A program made the position numbers and the translations under genes. The notes beneath the pieces are model-generated. The model was not told the origin of the DNA, ran no database searches, and saw only the letters and a program-made list of their open reading frames with translations. Below, piece after piece: positions 36,025 to 42,317 of a DNA stretch of 64,000 bases. The DNA is from Proteobacteria bacterium UBA4457 (lineage in GTDB: Bacteria; Pseudomonadota; Gammaproteobacteria; Ga0077536), in NCBI GenBank assembly GCA_002390205.1, contig DGOV01000074.1, forward strand, positions 1-64,000, in the 5' to 3' direction. How positions within the stretch are numbered: the stretch's first letter is position 1; every line of letters begins with the position of its first letter.

Positions 36025-36411
36025 ATGGCCAACTCTTCTGAAGAATCATATGCGGAGCAATTCCGCTCATCAGGCAAATTGCCAAAAGGGCCAGTTTCAC
36101 CTTGGCCTCGTGGTCGCGAAATTCGAACTTTAAACTCTTACGTTAACAAGGCCGATGTGAGAAACGAGAACGAAATCAAGCCAACTCTTAAGGAAATGGC
36201 TGCAGGCATGCTGAGAACAGGAGGGCAGGCTCTTCATCATGGAAAATGTTCTACAGAAGTCAGGACCGAGAGGATGGAAACGTGTATGAGTTGCGAACAT
36301 TTTCTTCCTGCCGAACAAAGATGCAGTCTATGTGGTTGCTATATGAAGGCTAAGACCTGGGTCGGCGGCGACCCTAAAAGATTGTGCCCAGCTAAAAAGT
36401 GGCTTAGGTAA
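36025..36411 (+). CDS. Cysteine-rich (zinc-binding) small protein
   Basis: 128 residues. The C-terminal half carries CMSCEHFL, CSLCGCYMKAKTW and a final CPAKKW, the arrangement of a two-knuckle zinc protein common near cyanophage structural genes. The N-terminal half is polar and probably flexible. No ribosome binding site is obvious; the gene starts 14 nt after the fibre stop. Role unknown. Confidence 0.65.
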   Translation: MANSSEESYAEQFRSSGKLPKGPVSPWPRGREIRTLNSYVNKADVRNENEIKPTLKEMAAGMLRTGGQALHHGKCSTEVRTERMETCMSCEHFLPAEQRCSLCGCYMKAKTWVGGDPKRLCPAKKWLR

Positions 36412-36416
36412 CATAT
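36407..36416 (+). promoter_or_regulatory. Late promoter-like element GGTAACATAT
   Basis: Variant element (TAACAT core) overlapping the preceding stop and 23 nt before the scaffold ATG at 36440. Confidence 0.4.
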
Positions 36417-36439
36417 CGACATAACATTCGTCCGACGAG

Positions 36440-37192
36440 ATGTCGGTCTTTTATATGCCAGAAGAGAATCTTTCAGCTGTAGAGAATACGGCCTCTGATG
36501 TCTCGCCAGCTGAGCCCGCTCCACAGAGAGATGATATGATGCCTCGTGCAGAGGCCGAGAATCTCCTCAAAGCGCTTAAAGCAGAGAGAGAAGCGCGTAA
36601 ACAGTATGAGCGTGATCTAAAGGAGTCAAGAACTCAATTGGAGAAGTTCGCCGAGATCAACCCGGATGAATACCTTCAACTGCAAGAAGAAGCAGCGGAA
36701 GCAGCGAGACTCCAGGCTCAATGGGGCGAAGTGCGCGACGCAATGGAGTCAAAATACTCTACTCAAGCACAAGATGCTCTTCAGAGAGCTGAGGCTGCAG
36801 ACAACCTGTTAGCCACATACAAGAAAAAGTACGCTCTTGAAAAGGTCTTCAATAGTGCTGGTGGTCGCATCGATTCTGTTGATGGTGTCTCTTTCTTTGA
36901 TTTACTTTCAGAGCAAGTGGGGAATTCGTTCAGACAGGAGAGCAATGGCACTCTAACAGTTGTCGATTCGTCTGGTGATCCAGTGATGGACAAGGAGACT
37001 GGTTTGCGAATTACCCCTGAAGATCATATGGCTAGCTTCAAGCGCCATCCTGTATTTGGAACATTTTTCCAGGGAGTCAAAGGAGCAGGTGCTGGAATTG
37101 GCTATGGCGGCACTGATGCTAATGGAGCGACAATTGAAGATCTCTCTTCTTTAAGCAGTGAGGAAATGTTCCGTCGTGCTTTTGGCTCCTAA
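36440..37192 (+). CDS. Scaffolding protein
   Basis: 250 residues, acidic. A strongly charged coiled coil covers about 30-135 (AEAENLLKALKAEREARKQY and following). A C-terminal Gly-rich segment and a short helix (SSEEMFRRAFGS) follow. Immediate position before the capsid gene, the composition and the length fit an internal scaffold that guides HK97-fold shell assembly. No protease motif was seen in it. Confidence 0.65.
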   Translation: MSVFYMPEENLSAVENTASDVSPAEPAPQRDDMMPRAEAENLLKALKAEREARKQYERDLKESRTQLEKFAEINPDEYLQLQEEAAEAARLQAQWGEVRDAMESKYSTQAQDALQRAEAADNLLATYKKKYALEKVFNSAGGRIDSVDGVSFFDLLSEQVGNSFRQESNGTLTVVDSSGDPVMDKETGLRITPEDHMASFKRHPVFGTFFQGVKGAGAGIGYGGTDANGATIEDLSSLSSEEMFRRAFGS

Positions 37193-37259
37193 AGAATCAA
37201 AATAGCTGCTCCTTACTAGGAAAAACAAGCTAACATATAAAACCAAAATCAAATCGTTA

Positions 37260-37269
37260 GGTAGAATAT
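37260..37269 (+). promoter_or_regulatory. Late promoter-like element GGTAGAATAT of the capsid gene
   Basis: Variant element (TAGAAT core). It would give the capsid mRNA a leader of about 110 nt, much longer than those of other late genes here. Confidence 0.45.
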
Positions 37270-37330
37270 AGTTAGCAGCCCTGTAGGGAAACTCTGAGAC
37301 GGAGTGGACTGTAAGGGTGCGACTGCTGAT

Positions 37331-37347
37331 TTTGTTGTGACAACAAA
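37331..37347 (+). promoter_or_regulatory. Hairpin in the capsid leader
   Basis: TTTGTTG and CAACAAA form a perfect 7 bp stem with a TGA loop, 41 nt before the capsid ATG. It may stabilise the mRNA or affect translation. Nothing else is seen in 37193-37388 apart from the promoter-like element. Confidence 0.5.
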
Positions 37348-37388
37348 CGACGCTCTAACACCCAATCTTTGTTCACTCTTTAATTATC

Positions 37389-38285
37389 ATGGCATTTACG
37401 CTATTAGAAGCACAGAAACACGCCAAAACTCCTCAGGAATTGGCTGTAGTAACAGAACTGGCCGCCGGTCAGCTTATGTCCGTTCTTCCTTTCCGCAATA
37501 TTGAAGGCAACGGCCTTTTCTGGAAGAGAGAAGAAAGCCTGCCTGACGTAGGCTTCCGCAATTACAATGGCTCTTTGGCCGAAAGCTATGCTGAGGTCTC
37601 TCAGCAATCTGAGAGCTTGAAGCTTTTTGGTGGCGACATCAAAGTAGACCGTGCCATTGTGGACCTTGAGGGCGCCGAGGCTAAAGCTTATCAAGTTCAA
37701 TCTCGTGTCCGCGCTATGCGGATGGCTTGGGAGTCTCTCTTCATTAATGGCGATTCGAATCTCGCCCCTTCCGAATTTGACGGACTGGCGAAGCGCATCA
37801 CCTCTGGCTCCTCTCAGTATTTTGAAAATGCTGGCAGCGCCGCTGCTCTTAGCCTTTCCAAGCTTGACGAGCTGATTGATAACGTTGACGCACAAGGTGG
37901 TCAGAAGTATCTCATCATGTCAAAGTCAACTCGTCGTCATCTGAGTGCTCATGCTCGCGCCAATGGCCAGATTGAGATTACTCGCAACGAGTTTGGTTAT
38001 CAGCAGATGGCCTATTCTGGCGTTCCCGTTCTTGAATTGGACCGCGATAACAAGAACGTTGCGATTCTTGATAGCAATCCTGCCGATCAAGACGTGTATT
38101 GCGTTTCTTTCGGAGCAGATCACCTTACTGGAATCCAGAATGGTGGTGTAGGCGTACGTGAGCTAGGAGAAAGCCACGATCAACCACAATTGATCACTAG
38201 AGTTGAATGGTACTGCGGACTTGCCCTCATCAATGGACGCGCAGCCGCTCGCTTGACAAACGTTGACGCAACCGCATCCGTCTGA
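37389..38285 (+). CDS. Major capsid protein (HK97 fold)
   Basis: 298 residues. It has an N-terminal helical part, then ERE-like segments (KREESLPDVGFRNYN), a spine-helix region (YQVQSRVRAMRMAWESLFING), then a central SKLDELIDNVDAQGGQKYLIMSKSTRRHL helix-strand pair and GVPVLELDRD. These match HK97-type shell proteins. The ATG has a long leader, and a strong terminator follows. The length is typical for the short members of the family. Confidence 0.85.
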   Translation: MAFTLLEAQKHAKTPQELAVVTELAAGQLMSVLPFRNIEGNGLFWKREESLPDVGFRNYNGSLAESYAEVSQQSESLKLFGGDIKVDRAIVDLEGAEAKAYQVQSRVRAMRMAWESLFINGDSNLAPSEFDGLAKRITSGSSQYFENAGSAAALSLSKLDELIDNVDAQGGQKYLIMSKSTRRHLSAHARANGQIEITRNEFGYQQMAYSGVPVLELDRDNKNVAILDSNPADQDVYCVSFGADHLTGIQNGGVGVRELGESHDQPQLITRVEWYCGLALINGRAAARLTNVDATASV

Positions 38286-38305
38286 TCAAGTCTATTCCGG
38301 ACTCA

Positions 38306-38326
38306 GGGGGCTTTGCCCCCTTTTTT
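38306..38326 (+). terminator. Strong intrinsic terminator after capsid gene
   Basis: GGGGGC TTT GCCCCC followed by six T. It ends the capsid transcript. Confidence 0.9.
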
Positions 38327-38347
38327 AATGCAATCGGGTATTTCAAA

Positions 38348-38357
38348 GGAAGACTAA
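38348..38357 (+). promoter_or_regulatory. Late promoter-like element GGAAGACTAA
   Basis: Exact match to GGnAnnCTAR, 27 nt before ATG 38385. AGGAGG near 38370 provides the ribosome binding site. Confidence 0.55.
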
Positions 38358-38384
38358 ATAGTATAAACGTCGCAGGAGGACGCA

Positions 38385-38570
38385 ATGTCTACCACTCTGG
38401 CTACACGCGGTTTAAATATTCCCGCATACGACTATGTGTCCAATACCTATACAGGTGACAACTTAACACAAACTGTCTACCGTCGCAACGGATCTTCCGG
38501 GCCAATCGTTGCTACCTTAGACTACACTTATGACGGGAACAATAACGTCGTAACTATTACTAAAACCTAA
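38385..38570 (+). CDS. Small virion protein
   Basis: 61 residues, rich in Thr and Asn and predicted beta (IVATLDYTYDGNNNVVTITKT). A strong ribosome binding site (AGGAGG) precedes the ATG. The next gene follows after 10 nt. No family named; it looks like a structural ornament. Confidence 0.55.
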   Translation: MSTTLATRGLNIPAYDYVSNTYTGDNLTQTVYRRNGSSGPIVATLDYTYDGNNNVVTITKT

Positions 38571-38580
38571 GGACTAAATT

Positions 38581-38901
38581 ATGCCATATTCATTTGATCC
38601 TTTAACAGGTTCTGTCAGTAAAAGCGGCAGTGGCCTGAGCAGTATTGGGGGAGCTATGACTAGCGCTATAATCCCTGATACTAACGATGCCTATGACATA
38701 GGTAGCGCTGAATACAAGATTCGCGATCTTTATGTCAGTGACACTACGATTTACACTGATAGCGGCACCTTGAGTGTTGGCACGGCTGGAGTACCTGGTT
38801 CCGGCGATACGATCGTCAACGGCTCCGAATTGAAGGCTATCCTTGCTGATTGCTCGGATTTTGCTGAATTCAAGGCCAGGATCGCAGCGGCAGCTTTCTG
38901 A
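38581..38901 (+). CDS. Small fibre-like protein
   Basis: 106 residues. The element IIPDTNDAYDIGSAEYKIRD followed by LYVSDTTIY recurs in many marine phage fibres, where it starts a beta-helical segment. The C-terminus is a short helix. It may be a truncated fibre or a small surface protein. AAGGA precedes its ATG. Confidence 0.6.
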   Translation: MPYSFDPLTGSVSKSGSGLSSIGGAMTSAIIPDTNDAYDIGSAEYKIRDLYVSDTTIYTDSGTLSVGTAGVPGSGDTIVNGSELKAILADCSDFAEFKARIAAAAF

Positions 38902-38903
38902 TC

Positions 38904-38913
38904 GGTAATATAG
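38904..38913 (+). promoter_or_regulatory. Possible late promoter-like element GGTAATATAG
   Basis: Variant element, 66 nt before ATG 38980, farther than usual. Weak support. Confidence 0.3.
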
Positions 38914-38979
38914 TATGTAACAGGTCTCGCTCTGGTAAGATCTTTACAATTCTCTATCTCTACATTCTAGGAGTTTAAC

Positions 38980-39318
38980 ATGGCCGCAAGAAGTACTGGT
39001 ATTTTCCCAAGGGAGAATTTCAATCTTGACGCTGAACTGGAAATCACAACTTCCACTACAGCTGCCGCAGTAACACTGGCTAACGCCAAAACTATTCGCG
39101 TAATTGTCCTTGGCTTGTCAGGCGGTGACGCGACCGTAACCATTGGTGGCGAATCTCTGGTTATTGCCGAAGCTACAGATCTAGACAAGAATGGCGTGGG
39201 TATCGCTCATGTCCGTGGTGCGCTTTGTGACGCTGACAACAACGTGTCTTATGCCTTGAGCGCTGGAACCGTAGGCGGTGTCTTTTATGAGCTCGTCGAC
39301 GGCCCTAGCCGAGGCTGA
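38980..39318 (+). CDS. Probable capsid decoration/small virion protein
   Basis: 112 residues, beta rich, alanine and threonine rich, with TAAAVTLANAKTIRVIVLGL and VTIGGESLVI. TAGGAG lies just upstream of the ATG. Location after the capsid gene, size and composition suggest a decoration protein. A terminator follows. Confidence 0.45.
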   Translation: MAARSTGIFPRENFNLDAELEITTSTTAAAVTLANAKTIRVIVLGLSGGDATVTIGGESLVIAEATDLDKNGVGIAHVRGALCDADNNVSYALSAGTVGGVFYELVDGPSRG

Positions 39319-39342
39319 TTAGCTTAAACAAGTGAATACAAG

Positions 39343-39367
39343 AAGCCCCCCTTTAGGGGCTTTTTTT
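39343..39367 (+). terminator. Intrinsic terminator
   Basis: AAGCCCC pairs with GGGGCTT across CCTTTA, followed by a run of T. Stem 7 bp. Confidence 0.85.
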
Positions 39368-39375
39368 ATACTATC

Positions 39376-39385
39376 GGCATCCTAG
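39376..39385 (+). promoter_or_regulatory. Late promoter-like element GGCATCCTAG
   Basis: Exact match to GGnAnnCTAR right after a terminator, 17 nt before ATG 39403. Confidence 0.6.
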
Positions 39386-39402
39386 CTGGAGACAGAAATA
39401 CT

Positions 39403-40632
39403 ATGATCCTATCATCCACTGACATTGTACGCATTCTAAAGGGAAGCGCGATTATCAGTGGATCTGCGCGGATCACTATAGTCGAGAAAAAACCTATTTT
39501 CAGTGGGGCAGAAGGGCTTTTTCTTTATGTGGAAGAGTTCCCCGCCTTAGAAGAGTTTGAAGCAACCTGGAAGATTTGGATAGAATCAGACGGAAGCGAG
39601 TTAGATGATTTAGTTATCAAAGAGATGGGAGAGTTGCTCCCTAACTTTAGGGTAAAGCCAGGACTTATACTAGAGGCTTGCGTAACCGATTTTAGATCTA
39701 ATGAGACTGTTGCTAGGCCATTGCCTTCGACCGATCTCGTCTCGATACCTGAATCAGTGTGGACTGAAAAATCTGAGCAGCGTTTTGCTGAATTGGCCCA
39801 AGACATTCAAGACAGGATGTTGCTCGTCAATTCAGGTAGGGCTGGATCCAACGGAGCTGATGGTAAGGATGGAGTGCCGGGTCCCCCCGGGGCTGCTGGC
39901 CGTGATGGCAAGGATCTACTTGCCAGTAATGCCGTTCTCGATAATCTCAAAGATGTTAAGATTGCGGACAGAATACCGCTCAAGAAAAGCCAAGTACTTA
40001 CATACGACGGTTCTCAATGGACTAACTTATATATCCCTCAATTAACCTCTTCCTCCGGAGGTGGCGGGTCTTCTACCGTAGTCACTGGTGGGAGCGGCAC
40101 AACGATTTCTTGGATCGAGCACGGCGAGACAGGAGAACCTCATGATCGCAAATTCCATGTAAACAATACCGACATAGCGCTGGTCACTCAGTTTCATGTT
40201 AGCAAAGCGAATGAAGCTGGAAATGACGTCGAATTACTCCTCGAAGCGATACTACCTATAAGTGGGCAAATTTACTTAACGCAAGCTAGTGATTCCTCTC
40301 AGGCCCATTTATTCTCAATTACTAGCTATTCTGAGACCACCGATGGTTTTCTTCTCGTTGTCGCTCATGTCGAAACTCCCGGGCCTGAAACGCAGTTAGC
40401 AGAAAATCAAGCGTATAACTTTCTTTTTCTTTCCTCTTCAAGCGTATCAGGAGGTATCCCCGAAGCCCCTCAAGACGGTGGTTATTATGTTCGGAGAAAT
40501 GGGGCATGGGTTAATCTTAGTGTCGCGCTGGGCGCATTTGACAACCGCGACTTCGATGGAGGTGACCTGGCCGCCGGTACATCTGACTCGATTGATAATG
40601 CACCATTGGATGGCGGAAACTTTACGACCTAA
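39403..40632 (+). CDS. Fibre protein with collagen-like segment
   Basis: 409 residues. An N-terminal beta-rich part (1-145) is followed by eight Gly-X-Y triplets at 148-171 (including GVPGPPGAAGRDGKD), as in trimeric phage fibres. One LxDVK/YDGSQW repeat, a Gly/Ser linker and a beta domain follow. The C-terminus ends in two DGG[DN] motifs, tying it to the giant fibres. It is probably a trimeric fibre shaft. Confidence 0.7.
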   Translation: MILSSTDIVRILKGSAIISGSARITIVEKKPIFSGAEGLFLYVEEFPALEEFEATWKIWIESDGSELDDLVIKEMGELLPNFRVKPGLILEACVTDFRSNETVARPLPSTDLVSIPESVWTEKSEQRFAELAQDIQDRMLLVNSGRAGSNGADGKDGVPGPPGAAGRDGKDLLASNAVLDNLKDVKIADRIPLKKSQVLTYDGSQWTNLYIPQLTSSSGGGGSSTVVTGGSGTTISWIEHGETGEPHDRKFHVNNTDIALVTQFHVSKANEAGNDVELLLEAILPISGQIYLTQASDSSQAHLFSITSYSETTDGFLLVVAHVETPGPETQLAENQAYNFLFLSSSSVSGGIPEAPQDGGYYVRRNGAWVNLSVALGAFDNRDFDGGDLAAGTSDSIDNAPLDGGNFTT

Positions 40633-40642
40633 GGAATACTAA
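40633..40642 (+). promoter_or_regulatory. Late promoter-like element GGAATACTAA
   Basis: Exact match to GGnAnnCTAR, directly after the preceding stop and 19 nt before ATG 40662. It is identical to the element at 13491. Confidence 0.6.
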
Positions 40643-40661
40643 TGAGATCAACGGAGTAGTC

Positions 40662-42269
40662 ATGCCAGTCCCTTCACCCAGGAATGCAGTAAAACCGGCA
40701 AGGGGCAATTACAGTGACCTGCTGACTAATGTTTCGTCTTTAAAAGATGGAGAGATTTGTTACGCAGTCGATCAGGATCAACTATATGTAAACGAAAGTG
40801 GAACACTCGTTCCGGCTGGTGTCACCGTAGGAGGCGTTCAAACTGTTACTGGCAATAAAACCTTTTCGGGCGATGTAGACTTAACTGGAACTTTCAAGAT
40901 AGATTCTACAGCTGTTACTGCTACAGCTTCTGAGTTGAACTATACTGGTGACCTCGGAACTTTTACGGGTTCTACTATCGCTGATAATTCTGATGTAAAA
41001 GTTGCTTTACAGTCGATAGAAACAGCGGTCGAAAGTGGTGGTGGTGGTAGTGGTGGTGGATCTTTGACCGCCGACGATGCCGGGACAGCTAACTATTCGT
41101 CTGGGACAATTAATATACTAGGCGACACTGGCCTGAGTACTACAGCTAGCGGCAATACCCTAAATATTGACCTTGATGACACGGCTGTTACGGCGGCTCC
41201 TTATGGAGCGGCTGGAGCGGTTGCGACTTTCACCGTAGATGCCCAGGGGCGATTAACTGCTGCTTCTGATACTGCAATCAGTGTTACGCACGATCAAGTC
41301 TCCGACTTTGACTCCGGGGTTCAGGATAATCGGCTAGATCAGATGGCAGCCCCTACGGGCGCTGTAGGCATGAACGGTCAAAAAATAACTGGCTTAGCGG
41401 ATCCGACATCTGATCAAGATGCGGCGACGAAGTCCTACGCAGATGCCCTTGTTTCAGGGCTTGATATCAAGAAATCAACAAGGGTTGCTACTACAACTAA
41501 TATTGCATTAAGCAACACTCAGACTGTTGATAACATATCTTTGGTTGCTGGTGATAGAGTTTTAGTTAAGGATCAGACAGACGAGTCTGAAAATGGTATT
41601 TATGACGTAGTTTCAGCAGGAAATTGGACTCGTTCTTCTGATGCAGACAATACTCCTTCGGGAGAAGTGACGTCCGGCATGTTTACATTCGTAGAAGACG
41701 GCGACACTAGCGCTGGAATTGGCTATGTGTTGGTCACGCCTGATCCTATAATCCTTGGAACAACCGACCTCGCTTTTACTCAGTTCTCTGAGATTGGTGC
41801 CGTAACGGCAGGAAACGGCCTTACTAAAACAGGCCAAACCTTAGATGTAGGCACTGCTGACAGTGGGCGAATCGTAGTCAATGCTGACAATATAGATCTT
41901 GCGGTTAGCGGCGTAAATTCTGGAACCTATAACGGCCTCACCGTTGATACCTATGGTCGAACCACTGGCTTCTCTCAGCCCACTACGCTTGCTGGATACA
42001 GCATCACAGATGCTCAGAGCCTGGACGCTACCTTAACCGCACTGGCTGGAGTGACTGTAGCGGCAGATGAGCTAATTTACGCTACAGGCGAAGACGCTTT
42101 CTCGACTACTAGCCTGACCACTTTTGGTCGTAGTCTGTTAGACGACGCAACTGCTTCTGATGCTCGTACTACCCTAGGGCTAGGAAGTATTGCGACCCAG
42201 GAGGCCTCTGACGTAGCAATTACCGGAGGATCAATTGACAACATTACAATAGATGGTGGAACTTATTGA
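40662..42269 (+). CDS. Tail fibre protein
   Basis: 535 residues. It starts with the shared MPVPSPRNAVKPARG module. The remainder is typical marine-phage fibre sequence: TVTGNKTFSGDVDLTGTFKI, then ATASELNYTGD, ITGLADPTSDQDAATKSYAD and RVLVKDQTDESENGIYDVV. The C-terminus (ITGGSIDNITIDGGTY) resembles endings that mark chaperone-assisted trimer tips. Host recognition is the likely role. Confidence 0.8.
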   Translation: MPVPSPRNAVKPARGNYSDLLTNVSSLKDGEICYAVDQDQLYVNESGTLVPAGVTVGGVQTVTGNKTFSGDVDLTGTFKIDSTAVTATASELNYTGDLGTFTGSTIADNSDVKVALQSIETAVESGGGGSGGGSLTADDAGTANYSSGTINILGDTGLSTTASGNTLNIDLDDTAVTAAPYGAAGAVATFTVDAQGRLTAASDTAISVTHDQVSDFDSGVQDNRLDQMAAPTGAVGMNGQKITGLADPTSDQDAATKSYADALVSGLDIKKSTRVATTTNIALSNTQTVDNISLVAGDRVLVKDQTDESENGIYDVVSAGNWTRSSDADNTPSGEVTSGMFTFVEDGDTSAGIGYVLVTPDPIILGTTDLAFTQFSEIGAVTAGNGLTKTGQTLDVGTADSGRIVVNADNIDLAVSGVNSGTYNGLTVDTYGRTTGFSQPTTLAGYSITDAQSLDATLTALAGVTVAADELIYATGEDAFSTTSLTTFGRSLLDDATASDARTTLGLGSIATQEASDVAITGGSIDNITIDGGTY

Positions 42270-42272
42270 TTA

Positions 42273-42282
42273 GGAAGACTAG
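42273..42282 (+). promoter_or_regulatory. Late promoter-like element GGAAGACTAG
   Basis: Exact match to GGnAnnCTAR, 35 nt before ATG 42318. Confidence 0.5.
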
Positions 42283-42317
42283 CGGGATCGCCTAGATAGG
42301 CACGACAGGATCGCCAC

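Noticed and set aside
37404..37895. Minus-strand frame of 163 codons inside the capsid gene
   Set aside because: A shadow of the capsid frame, which has clear HK97-type features on the plus strand.
39844..39915. Gly-X-Y triplets as sign of a transferred collagen gene
   Set aside because: Short collagen-like runs are a common shaft element in phage fibres and do not indicate transfer from animals or bacteria.
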